A stretch of 64,000 bases of DNA, from positions 41,882,001-41,946,000 of the forward strand of contig NC_134539.1 in NCBI RefSeq assembly GCF_050624435.1. Reading direction: 5' to 3'. Below the pieces are notes generated by a model that did no database searches, was not told where the DNA came from, and worked only from the letters and a program-made list of their open reading frames with translations. The position numbers and the translations under genes were made by a program. This document shows, piece after piece, positions 47,901 to 60,674 of this stretch. Each line of letters opens with the position of its first letter. The stretch's first letter is position 1. The DNA is from Tenrec ecaudatus (taxonomy: Eukaryota > Chordata > Mammalia > Afrosoricida > Tenrecidae).

Positions 47901-49589
47901 GTAAAGGTATGGCATAAACTATTTAACACCTAAATTTAAATGAAGAAATTTGGAAAGATAGTTTATATTATTTAAAACGTACCTTTAAACAGACAAATTA
48001 GCTACAATTCCAAGAAGAGCACATTTAGAATGTTAAAAATATCTATGACAGCATTGTGACTTAGGATCAGGATCAAGAAATAATGCCAGATTTCACTGAT
48101 GCAGATAGGTAAATATTTGTTATGCAAGTGTTATTTTAATTGTTCCCCAAATCCCAAAGCAATTTAAAGTTGCAGTGAGAGACCTGTGAAGTGAAGACAT
48201 TTCTTTGTGCATGAGGATCAACATTTCACAGACTCAATTAAGAAGGAGATTTGAAATAAATAAAAGTGGTACTAAAAGTTTTTAATGGAATAAAATTTTC
48301 CTGCTAATGTAATGTTTGAAAACATGGGACAATATCTACCAACTAAAATTCATAAAATGTGAAAGCATAAGGTATGTACCAAACAAAGGATGTGTGATGC
48401 TTACTTCAAGGTGAGACTCTAGTCCTCAAAAAAGAATTACTAATGCTAGATCAATGCTAGAATTTTTTAATTTACAGATATAATGGATTGAATCCCCAGT
48501 TTTTTTGATGGATTGAATACCCTGTTTTCCCCACCCCCCAGTCATTTGAGATATATCTGTGCAAGATTCTTTTGAATAAAGCAAATCTAGATCAGTATGG
48601 ACACAACACAAATAGAGGGAAAATCTAGAAATTAATGTTTGTGCTTTAAACTCAAATAGATATATACATGTCATATTATTAGCATTAAAATTTCACATGA
48701 ATGTCTATTAACGTATTTTCATTATATTGAAACTTGGGCTCTAAATCATAATTTTCAAAGGTATGTAAAAGTCATGTTTCACTGGAAATCAAGAAAGGGC
48801 TTCAATAAGTTCCTTAAAAAGTTGAATTAATTTAACAAGTGAAAAATATGAATGCTTATTGAATGCTCACCAGTTGCAAAGCACTCTGTAAGATGCTGTG
48901 TTGGCTGTGTCTTCTAGAAACTTTCATTTCAATGAGGAAAATAGACATAAGAAATTACTACAGTGCATGGTATTTTATAGAGCTGCCAGAAATGCTTCAG
49001 CATTGGGCTGGGGTCGGCCCCTGAAAGGAGCAGGTAAACAGGCAGTAGGGTGAAATGCCCACTATCAGTGATCCTCGAACACTGCCAACGCGTGGCGGAA
49101 CTGATACGTATAATGATGACAGTAGTCTAAAATTTATGTCTGAATCATTTACATTTCTAAAAGATTATGATATATTATATATAGCTTCTAGTTCTTTGAA
49201 ACTGATAATGTAGAAAGTGTCACAGCTAGTAACTTAATAATAAATGTTTAATCATTTGGAGCATGCTATTTTTCAAACTAACTGAAATACATTTTGAAGT
49301 ATATACAGATAATGCAGTTATACCAAATGTTGTGTGCTCACCAAAATGAAGCTAAGAATTAGATGTTGCTTATATATTTATGAAATGTACCTTAATAAAT
49401 TTTAAAATATTTCTTGAATGTAAATAAGAAGGTGGGCACCCACCTGGAGCCTTTCCTTATATACAAGGTCAAAATTTTGTTTCTAGTACAGTGTTATGTC
49501 TCTACAGTGTTTTAGAATTCAAGCCAAAGCAGAAAGCACAGCTACCCCTCTCCTAGCTCAATAACCAAAGCAAATATTTACATAGGGCA

Positions 49590-50145
49590 TTTCTTGGATG
49601 GAGCTTGACTGAAAACAGAGAACACCAGAAAGATGTTTGCTTATGTTTCATTGATTATTCCAAAGCACTCAGCACTTTAGATCATAACAAATTTTGGATA
49701 ACCTTGAGAAGCCTGGGAATTCCAGACACTTTATGGTGGCTCATGAGTAATTTGTGCATGTATCAAAAGGCAGTTGTGCCAATAGAACAAGTGAATGATG
49801 TTTTAAAATCAGGAAAGGTATGTTTCATGGTTGTATCCTCTCACCATGCTTGTTCAATGTGTAGACTGGGCAAACAATCAGAGAAGATGACTTTCATGAC
49901 AAATATGGCATCAAGATTGGAGGAAGCCTTATTAACAACCTGTGTTATGCAGATGACACAAACCTGCTTACTGAAAGGAAGGAGGATATGAAGTACTTGC
50001 GAATGAAAATCAAAGATTGCAGCCTTCAAAGTGTATTACAACTTAATGTAAAGAAAACTCAAATCCTCACCAGTTTAAGTACCAATAGGTAACATTATGA
50101 CAAATAAAGAAAATATTGAAGATGTCAAAGATTTCATTTTATGTA
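49590..50145 (+). mobile_element. RTE-clade LINE, reverse transcriptase fragment (copy 2)
   Basis: VCLCFIDYSKALSTLDHNKF, GIPDTLWWLMSNLCMYQKAV and, near 49945, CYADDTNLL with the YADD box. Then a LNVKKTQILT segment near 50045. It is interrupted at about 50146 and continues after 50688. Confidence 0.88.
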
Positions 50146-50688
50146 GTAGTTACATAAACTGGTATCAGTTTGGGACTTGAGAGGATCAAGAGTGAAGCGG
50201 TGGAGTCTAGTCTATCAATCAGATCGTAGCCAGTGAGGCTTCTGTGTGAACATGGTCTTTACATGAGAATTCTGGGAAATCCTGCATTCCTTCTTGGATG
50301 TGGGACACAATTCTCTCTCTTTTCACTCCTTGTGAGACATCCTGAGGAGAAGCTGTGTAGACCTACCCTGATGCAGCCCTGGTGCTGGTGAGGCCATGTG
50401 GAGACCTCTGTCAGTGCTGAGATGCTTACACCACATCTGGATCCAAAGACTTTCTACCCACTGGCCTGTGATCATCCTACATTTGGTGTCATTGTATGTG
50501 TTTTGTGAGTCTGAAGAGGACTGTATAGATTGGTGTTGGACACATGGGCTAATATTGGATTTATGGGCTTGGACTGGACTGAGTTGGGATGCTTTCTTAA
50601 CACACCCTTTATATAAAACTCTCTCTTAGATGCATATGAGTTTCTGTGGATTTGTTTCTCTGGTCTGCGTGGACTAACACATCTTGTT
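50146..50688. other. Insertion of about 545 bases inside the RTE element
   Basis: The RTE reading breaks off after GATTTCATTTTA (about 50130-50145) and resumes with GATCCACAATCAATG (about 50690). The insert ends GGACTAACACATCTT, carries a TATATAAA word near 50612, and resembles a dispersed solo-LTR-like repeat. I cannot name its family. Spacer copy 1 has the left 110 or so bases of it and then differs. Confidence 0.45.
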
Positions 50689-51195
50689 TGATCCACAATC
50701 AATGCTCATGGAAACAAGAGTCAAGAGATAAAAAGATATATTGCATTAGGTAAATCTGATGCACAAGACCTATTTTTGTATTGAAAAGCAAGGATGTTAC
50801 TTTGAGAACTAAAGTATGCCTAACCCAAGTCACAACATTTTACCTTGTCTCATATTACTTGAAAGTGGGATATTAAATAAAGAAGACCAAAGAAAAATTA
50901 ATGCACTTGAATTGTGGTGTTGGAGAAGAATCTAGAGAGTACATGACTTGCTAAAAGGGCAAACAAATCTGTCTTGGGAGAAGTATGGTCCTAGTGATTC
51001 TTTAAGTCAAGGATGGCAAGAATTCATCTTCCATACTTCAGACAAGCTGTCAGGGAAGACCAGTCCCTGAAGAAAGACACCAGACCTTCACTGCAGTAAT
51101 GGGCTCAACAATAGAAACAGTTGTGAAGACGGTGCAGGACCAGGCAGTACGTTGCCATAAGTCTGAACAGATTTGATGACACCTGACAACAACAT
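50689..51195 (+). mobile_element. RTE-clade LINE, 3' end (continuation)
   Basis: Resumes the interrupted RTE: GATCCACAATCAATGCTCATG, then AAGCAAGGATGTTACTTTGAG, TTGAATTGTGGTGTTGGAGAA, GACCAGTCCCTGAAG and GATGACACCTGACAACAACAT as the terminal tail. The corresponding stretch is missing from the first spacer. Confidence 0.8.
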
Positions 51196-51329
51196 TTCTG
51201 AGTATGTGTTTCCACACAATAATGAGATGGGTACAGGACTGTTTTCTTGGTGATCTGAACATCATACAGTAAGCTGATTTCTGAAATAATGAAGACAAGA
51301 AAGTAGATGAGTGTTATAAAATATGAGAG

Positions 51330-52180
51330 GGTACCTTCTCCTAAAACAGAGTTATTTTTTAAAGCTATGTGCTTAAACATTTTTACAAAACAACCTTATC
51401 ACCTTCAAAACACCCTCCATTCCACTCAATACATTTGCCAAACATGCGATTGCACTCTTAGGAACAATTTTATAACTCATTTGTTTGGGTGGCTCATGGT
51501 ATCACCCGGTTTATTTCCTTCACTGCTTCTACATCATCAAATCAGAAAATTGCTGCCCTTGCATGTCCCTCTTCATTCGTGGAAACAAAAGGCAGTCCTA
51601 CTGAGAGAAGTCAGGTGAGAAAGGTGCATGGGGAAAGAGAGGCTTGCTGGGTTTTGTCAAAAAAAACTGGTGCACTGAGATGGCTGCATGAGCAGGTGCA
51701 TTGTGGTGGTGGCAAAACCAAGCCCCCAACTGCCACAAATCAGGCCTCAGCCAAACTCCAAGCTAGTACAGATAGCTTGCTCATCTCCCCAGTGGTCTGT
51801 CATCAATCTGCAGCATGAGTGTTTTCATCAATCAACATTTCACCTGTTTTGAAACAAGAAAACCACTTGCACACCGAGCTTTTCTGGTAGCGCAGTCCTT
51901 GTAAGCTGCGTTCAAATTCACAACAGTTTCTGCGGCATTTTTCCCAAGCAGGAAACAAAATCCCATAGCCTCTCAATCTTCTCTTAAATAGGCCAACCCA
52001 GAAATGTGGTTCAAAGAAACCTGCTTTTACGAGAAAAATTCACTGTGAACAGAGAGAGCCTTCCCAGGTGATGCCACTGGGTGCACTAGCTCAGAGCAAA
52101 TTGCTCCATGCTCGCCTAGCGTCCTATGAAAGCTCCACCTAGGGGGCATTTTTCCATTTCGGTGGTGGGTCCCCCCTCGA
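51330..52180 (-). mobile_element. Mariner-type transposon, internally deleted (copy 2)
   Basis: Duplicate of 23070-23935 with the same internal deletion, so the deletion happened before the spacer was duplicated. The catalytic-domain part (complement of CATGAGCAGGTGCATTGTGG and neighbours) lies at about 51640-51720. Confidence 0.85.
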
Positions 52181-53596
52181 ACATATGCAATAGAAAGTTA
52201 TTATGGAATGTGGTTAAAGTATCTTCTAATTTTATGACTTTGATCCAGGTAATATTCAATGCTGTAATAAAGGTGGCCCAAGCCATAACATTTACTTTGA
52301 TGATGGGATGAATGCATGTGGGGAACAATACCAGAGAAGCTGTCATGCATCTCTTAGTGCAACCCTTACAAATGGGGTTAAAAAGTGGGAGATATGTATT
52401 AGGAATATTCAGATGAAAGATTATTAAAAACAAAAACAATGAAAAAAGTCGACAAACTCAGTGACATGTCCAGAGTCTGAAAAGTGAACAGAAAACGGGC
52501 TAACTACTAAAGTCTTCATGGGCAACTCCAAGAGTATAGATGACTAGGATGCTCAATTACCTTCTCCTTCCCCAACACGAATGTAACTTCTTCACTCACT
52601 TTATTGCAGCCTTGATGAAAGTTAAATATTTGATGATACCACAAAAGAAGAATCTTTGGTCCCTTGAGAAGCCATGCAATGAGGCAAATAAAAACAAAAA
52701 ATTAAAGAGTTCAAGGAAAGGTTAATATTCCTAATCCACTGCCTGACTTGGTGTAAAACCAGCCCACCCGAGGTCCTTTGAATTGCTATGGATAAAATAA
52801 CCTGTGCTGAAGAAACCATATCAGAATTGCTGGACAATGGTGCCCAAGTTACCATAAAAATGAAATATTGTGAGGGGAAATACTTAAGGGTTGATATGAC
52901 CAAGTTAAATCAATGGAACTACTGAAAACTTAAATTCTCAGTCCAAATCCTATGAGGGATCTACTGATCTTGTTTCCAAAACTTTACTGTAATGTTTGTG
53001 TCTATTATTTTGTTCAGTTTTGGTTCACTCATAATAGAGTGTACTCAGGGGTTCTATGTCAGTGGAGGTCACCTTCTTGAAGCTGTGTTATATACTTTCC
53101 CATGTGTTGGCATAAGAAACCCAGGATTGATAAACCCATAAGGAGAGCAAATAGAATAAGGAGTCTGGGGAGGGGTACAGGGCTAGTGGTGGGGGTGGTT
53201 GCAAGGGGAACAATGACAAGGACTGCATGTAGAAAAAAGATTGTTTGCAAACTGACTGTAGTGACAATTGTACAATTCTCCTTAAGTGATTGAAATATGG
53301 TATGCTATGATATATGCATGACATCCCAACTAATTAAACAAAGACAATCAAACGAAAGAGTGTGGAGTGGGCTTTCACAAAAATGATAAAATAGGGAATT
53401 CTAAAGGCCACCCTTCCATGAATTTGCTGGCAAAAATGGAATCTTCTTTTTTTTTTTTTGAACTTTGAATTCCACTCAAAAACTTACAAAACAGCCACAC
53501 CACAGTAAGAGAGTTTTGTGGTATTTTAACAAGTCAGCCTAGAAGACAGCAGCCCACAAAACTGGTAGCTTGCCACTGGGCAGTAGGAACAGTGTA

Positions 53597-53765
53597 TCAA
53601 AAACCAAACCCACTGCCAGGGGGTCCATACCAATTTGGAGTGACCCTTAATGACAGAATAGACCTTTCTCTTTGGTTTTCAGAGACTGTAAGTCTGTTCA
53701 CTAGCAGACAGCCTCACCTTTGCCTGTGAAACAACTGGTGTGTTCACACTGTGGGTGTTGGCGTT
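53597..53765 (-). mobile_element. AfroSINE, reverse orientation (copy 2)
   Basis: Duplicate of 25338-25510, with AACCAAACCCACTGCCAGGG at the start. Confidence 0.7.
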
Positions 53766-53994
53766 AATAAGCTAACATATAACACACACCACCACCAGAT
53801 CCTCCAGGGGAATAGACCCAGACTAAACCAACTCTCAGTACCATCAAGTCGATCTCCAGCATAGAGACTGTGTCATTCTCCAAAAATAGTGATCAATAGT
53901 TCTGACCTTTCTAGGGTTCAAAAACAGACCAGTTATGCTAACTAGTAGTTGTGGTGTTCTATGAGCCCCATTGGGTGTGTGAAACACTGACTCT

Positions 53995-54150
53995 TGGTGA
54001 TGCAGTGAATAAAGTACTAGCAGTTGACCACCCGGAAAGTGGGTAGTTTGAACCCTCAAGTTGCTCCCTTGCATGGGAATAAGTGACACTGTACTTCCCA
54101 TAAATCACAGCATGTTTTCTCCTGTAAATTGGAATGAAGTCAGTAGATGA
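53995..54150 (+). mobile_element. AfroSINE, diverged (copy 3)
   Basis: Duplicate of 4360-4525 and 25728-25887. Confidence 0.65.
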
Positions 54151-55329
54151 ATAGTATATGCAAAAGTGGGTGATTTATGATAAGGGTAATAGAACATTTT
54201 TCAAGTAATGTCAAGAATAAAACCACACTCACTAAAGACTCTTCCATCTGTTTGAGCCATAAAATCTTCACACATGGTGGCGCCATTGAGGGCATTGTGT
54301 TTTTCCGGGGTTGCGCGGCAAGGAGGACACCCCAATTACCTGACATAATCAGTCTGTGGGACCTTCTCCCTGGAGCTTTGGAAAGTTTCCAATCCTCCGT
54401 GTTTACCTGTCTAACTTTAATTGCTGTATTGTCGGACAGTTTGCCTCTCTCCCTACATATTCTTCACACACATACACACGCAATTTGAACGGCTTTGCTG
54501 GGCAAATACCTTGCTCTTTGTAGGGAGTCTCTGGAGTTTCCAGCCACTGGATTCACATTGTAGCAGGTCTGTGGATGAAGACACAGGGGATTTTATGGAC
54601 ATTTACTTTACTATTTTTTTCCTTTTTCCGAACAAGAAAGTCAGGATAATTTCTCGAGCCTCATCTACCAGTTTTACTTGAGGAACAGTCTCCTGGTAAG
54701 TGGAAGCGAGAAGGGAATAATGACGCCATCTTGCGTCGTGTTCATTTATGTCTACCGACAAGTGTCGTCCATGCAATTGTACAATGGAGATCATTTCCTG
54801 AGGTGAAACTAAGCAGTTCACAAGGAAATACAACGACTAAAACCAAGGATATGAAGCCTTATTTCAGTCCAAATTTATACAGTTTCCATCTTCTGATTTT
54901 GCAAATGCTATTGATCAATTTATGGGTCAGACATTGATTGTATATATTTTAAATGGATATATCTAACTTTGTCATCTGTCCACTTTTCATTATTTCATGT
55001 AATTGGAGTTCTATGCTGTATTTTATGTCATTGTCTGGATCATTTTCTTAACAAAGCTTTTAGGCATTAAATGGTCTTATTTAAATAAGAGAAAAAAGAA
55101 TTACAAGTTTTAAAGCTAGGAATCTTTTTCCCCCCTAATGTAATAGCATTCTTCTCAAAAATACTTACTTCACACATTCTCTCACAAAGAATGAGAAAAT
55201 TTGACATTTTCATTCTGGACTCTAACTTCCAGTATCAGTTAAAAGTGGGTGTGTTAGTTCCTGTTTTATTTGTTTGTCTGTTTTTCTAGTAGGTACGTAA
55301 TTTGAAGATTATTTTTGGACCTATGAGAA

Positions 55330-55434
55330 AGATGAGGCAGCCTACACCCATAAAGGCTTACACTCTCATAAATTCTTTATAATATTTATATAACGTTACT
55401 GTGAGTTGGAATCGACGCCACAGCAGTGGGTTTA
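55330..55434 (+). mobile_element. AfroSINE, 3' portion (copy 3)
   Basis: Duplicate of 5692-5816. The tail GAGTTGGAATCGACGCC is closest to the AfroSINE consensus among the three copies. Confidence 0.8.
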
Positions 55435-57568
55435 TTGGATCTATAATGTACTAAGTATATCAATCCTCTGTTCCAAATGTGTGTCACTCCAGCAGATTTT
55501 TTTCTGTTATCATCAGCAGTTAGTATGACCATCACTAGAAAATTATGGGGAAGAAAGCTGAAATAGCTCACATATCATATGTACCATCTGTAGAGTGAAG
55601 TTCAAAGTAATTAAGTGCAAACTAAGACAAAAATATGGTTCCTGTATCTAACCTTGTTAAGATGAGAGAATGTAAGCCACCTGTTTTTTTACCCTTTCTG
55701 AAACCGTTTGACCCAGGATCATTTGTGGTCAGTACCATTTTGTACCCAGTGCCCTAAAGTTTCTTGTAGTGTAAACTCAAATTTTGGGTTTTAATTTGTG
55801 ATGTTCACACCAAAGTCTGCCACTGTATTCTCAGAAAGGTCTTGGTTTGATTTCTACCACACTAGATCAATCTGGACTGATAGGTATCATCCAGGTGAGA
55901 GAGGGAATCCTAATATCTATTCCACGTGTTCCTGCTTGGTGCCAAGTGCTTTCATTAGTAACAGGGGCACTGAACAGAGCGTTCAGGCTATGATAATGAC
56001 AGGAATGTTGGCGTGTGGTTGAAATCTGTAGTTGGCAGATCCTCATCTTCTGTCACTCCACTTGAGGTCTGACTTTGATTGACTGACTAGAAACATTTTT
56101 AATCCTCTCTCGGATTAACACCCAAATCTATAAGAACCTCAGTGCACACATTTCACTGTCTGACATAATACAGTGTTTTGAAAGATTGGGAGCTTTATGA
56201 TGAGGGAATGCTCACTTACTACCCCAATCCAGTAGGCACACCCCACAAAAGAGTTGCCTTCTCTCGACATTGCTTTGTTTCTAAACTAGAGCAATAATTT
56301 ATGACAATTCGATTTTAGCTTTAAAACTGGAAAATCATATGGAAACAAAGCAATAAGTTGTTTAACTAATACAGAATTACTTGTATGAAAGATTATTCAT
56401 TGGCCTTGAGAAAAACCAATTTTATGATAATTCTATTCATTTACTATTGCCTCCTCAACACTAACCTCAGTAATACTGTCAGGATATACGATTATTTGTC
56501 TATGTTGAATGAATAGATAGGTATTTAAATATTATAGTTAGCTTGAAAATTGCTTTCAAATCATGAAGCATTTTTAATTGGATACTCATAAAATCTGTGA
56601 AGAAATTATTGGTAAGTTTATTGATTGGGAAAACTTGACTCTGAAGAGTATGCTGACCAAGGAACAATCCTAGCCCATGTATTTAGATTGTCTAACTATG
56701 AAACTTTGGGTCTAATACTCTAAATTAAAGATAAGTATAGCCCAAGGAAGAATCAAATCTATTTTGTGCTTCTGCTGTATACCATACACTTATCCTATGC
56801 AATTAAAGTTAAATTTACATCCACTAATTAACCTTGTTAACCCAATACATAGGTGTGAACATAGGATCTAAGTGAAGATAGAAATACAGCATAACATCAC
56901 AGGATTCATGAAAGACACAGTTAAGAATTTGGTTTGGTTTGTTCTCCTGCATATAGGACTACAACTTTTGTATAATGTTCAGTGTGACTTGGGTTTTCAG
57001 AGCGAGCTTAACGGGAAAATATACCTGCACTCTTCCATAGAATATAAAACAGAACTTTTGCAAGAGTTGGGGAGGGACAGGGGTGGAAAGCTCTTTAAAA
57101 AAACAAGGCATGGAGAGTAGATTTGCTTAAAGGTTATATTCCCTGTTATGATCAAGCTGGTTACAGCAACAGTTTTCTTCTCTTAAGGGTTTCTGTCCTA
57201 TCTCATCAAAAGACTAAGAAACTCCATCTGAATGGGTCAATTAATATAATGAGATCAGTTAATGTAATAAGCAAATGATCATTCAGACCTGGGTGTGGGG
57301 GTCCCAACAGAGCTTTGGTCTTCAGTTTCAAGTGAAGCTCTGGTTTTCATGGACTGTTGGAAAACTGAGTTGAAAACCTAGGAGAAATGGGAGGACGGTC
57401 ATTTTTTTTCCGTGGAAAATATGACTTAAAGATTCAAGTTTGACCTAAAATTAATCAGGGGAAATAGATCTTATTCTAAAACAAGACCTTGTTCTCCCAG
57501 GCTATTGTATTAACAAATTGCTATTCCATCCTTCTCACAGTGCCTGTGTGAGAAAGCGTACGTGTATC

Positions 57569-58524
57569 ATGGAAAGAACCAATGATTCCATGTTGACAGA
57601 ATTCGTCCTGGTGGGGCTTTCTGCCTACCCCAAACTCCAGACTGTGTTCTTCGTGCTAGTTTTATGGATGTACCTGATGATCCTGCTGGGAAATGGAGTC
57701 CTTATCTCAGTAATCATCTATGATTCTCACCTGCACACCCCCATGTATTTCTTCCTCTGCAATCTTTCATTCCTGGACATTTGCTACACAAGCTCCTCTG
57801 TCCCACTAATCCTCGACAGCTTCCTCACAGTACGGAAAACCATTTCCTTCTCAGGATGCGTGGTGCAAATGTTTCTCTCCTTCGCTATGGGAGCCACTGA
57901 GTGTGTGCTCCTGGGCATTATGGCACTTGATCGCTGTGTGGCAATCTGCTACCTGCTTCGATATCCTGTGATCATGAGCAAGAACACCTATGTGCCCATG
58001 GCAACTGGGTCACTGGATTTACTAATTCTCTTGTGCAGACATCTCTTGCAATGCAGTTACCATTCTGCACTAATAATGTTATTAACCATTTTATCTGTGA
58101 AATTCTGGCTATCCTGAAACTGGCCTGTGCTGATATTTCCATCAATGTGATTAGTATGGCTGGGTCTAATGTGATTGTTCTCATAATCCCCTTGCTAGTA
58201 ATTTCTTTGTCTTACATTTTCATTGTTGCCACCATTTTGAGGATTCCGTCTACTGAAGGGAAACGTAAGGCCTTCTCCACCTGTTCCGCCCATCTAACGG
58301 TGGTGATTATATTCTACGGAACCATCTTCTTCATGTATGCAAAACCCAAGTCCAAAAATTCTGCAGGTTCCGATCATCAAGACATTATTGACGCCCTCAT
58401 CTCCCTCGTCTATGGAGTGATAACTCCTATGCTCAATCCCATCATCTATAGCCTGAGAAACAAGGATGTCAAGGCTGCTGTGAAGAGCATGCTGGGTAGA
58501 AAACACTTCTCTGATGGCATGTAA
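57569..58524 (+). pseudogene. OR13C8: Olfactory receptor, OR13C8-like, frameshifted (copy 3)
   Basis: It is over 95 percent identical by eye to copies 1 and 2 but broken. At about 58008 one of two adjacent TGGGTC words is lost, a 7-base deletion that shifts the frame at the end of the second intracellular loop / TM4. The first frame then runs to a stop at 58117. The receptor reading resumes in another frame from about 58033 to TAA at 58524 ([11 protein letters not shown] to KHFSDGM). Two further changes hit conserved positions: DRY is DRC (residue 123) and YPLRYP is YLLRYP. The splice acceptor, ATG context and 3' end are kept. It is probably a recent pseudogene. Confidence 0.93.
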
Positions 58525-59724
58525 GCACTCCTTGACTCTTTGTGACCTGAGATTCAAAGCTTCTAGAGACCCAGAATTTGGAAAGAGGAAACTGTTGTAT
58601 ATTAAAAAATTATTCACCATTTGTTATTGAAATAACAAAATAGTAATATTTTCATAGCTATCGTTATTCACAAGTTTTCTAATTGCAGAAATAAAATAAT
58701 GTAAAATGTAAGCACTCTCAGTCAGAGAATTAAACTTTATAAAACAATCAGGTCATAAGTCATTGTAAAATTCACTTTTTAAAATATGTTAGTTACAGTA
58801 ATATTTATGCAACATAAATAGTAAACCATGTATGGCATTGTATTATTTACCTTATCGCCCCACAGGTATATGTTCCCTGAGAAAATGAATTTGTCTCATT
58901 ATTATCCAATGGTATCCCAAAAAGCACCCCTATCACAAAGGCTGACATATGTTCACAACAAATATTTTTTAAATTCATATAAGGTTCACATACTATAAAA
59001 ATCAGAAATACATATTGATCATATATGAAGTAAGAAAAAATTTAAAGTTGATTAAATGCAATTAATTCAAATTGAACTGTGTTGGCCTTTTGTCATTTAA
59101 TTAATCATTATTTGGTAGTGTATTATGTGATTTCTATGTGATGTGCAATATTATGTGGAACAACAGATTTTTTTCACCCTTTGTCACATCTTCCTGAGAT
59201 TTGGTATTTAATATGACCAAAATAAATGAAGGAGTCCCTTCGTAATGCATCTTAAGTAGAAGTTAAAGGAATTCATGTAACATAGTAGCAGAGAGTTCCT
59301 TTAGCTGAATGAAAGTCCAAAGGGCTTAGAGACCCGATTGCAATGAGGACTTCCTTCCTAATCCACAGTGGATTTCACAAGCTCCGAAGGAGTGAAGCTC
59401 CTGGGCATAACTGGTAACTGGGAAAACCTGCATCAACGAGCCAGCAGAGGCAGAGGGGAAAGTCCAGTTCTTCAATGAACGAGGTGCTACAGAATTGGGG
59501 GCAAACAGTCTGGTTTTCTTGAAGAGTGCCCACATACATGACAGCATCCGTGTGGAGAATAGAAGCCACAATTCTCCTGGCGGCCGAGGCCAATGTGGAC
59601 AGGGCAGTGTTTCATCTGTCACTGTGGGTCAACAACAACATGGTCCATACAGGAAAAAAACACTCCACTTAATTTAGCTCTCTGGGGAGTTCATGGGAGT
59701 TGAGACACAGATCACAAATAAAAC

Positions 59725-59798
<74 letters not shown>

Positions 59799-60674
59799 TA
59801 ACTACTAAATTTTAAAATCTCAATTCTTTCTTCTTAACTTGTAACTTGTATTACTTCATAAGCTTAAATGAGTTAATCCTTAATACCTTGAACATTCTAA
59901 AACATTGCCTATTGTGTTTTTAATATGTGATATTTATATTATATTAGGTTGAAAAGCATTTAGTAGACACACAATTTTTATCTTATTAAAATATTTTGGT
60001 GTCATTAACTGTTGTTTTTCCACTTTAATCATTTTTCAAATTTTTCTATGTTGTGACACAGGTTTTGGACACAGAACAAATGAATTTCTCCTTGATCAGG
60101 TGGCTGCTGTGGCATTGTTTAGCTTGCTCTCGTATAGTTCTTACTGGGCATTTTTGTCTAAACTCTAGGAGCAGAGCCATCTCTTCCAAGATCTAGCTCT
60201 AACACAGGGATTTTATTTCTAGTAAATCAATCTTGAAATCTTGAATATCTTGAAATTTAGTTTTTTAAAAAGTAAGATGAATACAATAATCTTCTTAAGA
60301 AATGTCAATCAGATGGATCGTGGGAGATCTATTTTGCCTGTCCATCATTTCCTTCCTTACGCAGCTAAACTGCAGAAAGACCTGGTCAAGACATTTGACT
60401 TTCTTCTATAGTGGTTTGCTTGTTTCTACAATGTAGATAATGACAGGCTTTTTGGTTTATTTTAAAATAGAGTCATCTCCAACATCATATAACTATATGA
60501 AAGAAGAACTTTGAATACTTCATCAAATCCTAAAATATTTGTGAAGAAGGACTATCTTTTCACGCTGGGGAAAATAAGAGAAAAGAAATATGTATATACC
60601 TCCACTTTTTTCACTGATGCATATCTAGCACCTATCTAGATTTTAGATTTGCTGTGTAGTACACTATTTTCATA
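58525..60674. repeat. Duplicated downstream block, copy 3, truncated at the array end
   Basis: Collinear with 12059-14160 and 30447-32575. Homology ends abruptly at about 60674 after CACTATTTTCATAAATTTG, well before the OR13C3-like gene position. No gene is seen. Confidence 0.9.
59728..59795. repeat. Long (TA)n microsatellite
   Basis: 34 TA units, uninterrupted, at the site that holds (TG)n in unit 1 and a short (TA)n in unit 2. Confidence 0.97.

Larger units (their letters stand above)
42674..53926. repeat. Duplicated spacer block, copy 2 (B2)
   Basis: Collinear with 15018-25664. It contains the same L1, RTE, MIR-like, MER2-like and mariner pieces in the same order. Copy-specific differences are a GATA expansion at 45453, absence of the nested L1 end, and about 0.8 kb more sequence in the RTE region (50230-51240). 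Long stretches such as 42740-43950, 47900-49580 and 52180-53590 have no gene. Confidence 0.9.
53927..57484. repeat. Duplicated upstream block, copy 3 (A3)
   Basis: Collinear with 25665-29395 and 4297-7994. It lacks the reverse AfroSINE of the other two at about 56240 and lacks the 3.0 kb segment of unit 1. It contains no gene. Confidence 0.9.

Noticed and set aside
48845-48990. Ancient repeat resembling the GCTTATTGAATGCTCACCA type found in many mammals
   Set aside because: The similarity is short and I could not name the family with confidence, so it is not listed as a feature.
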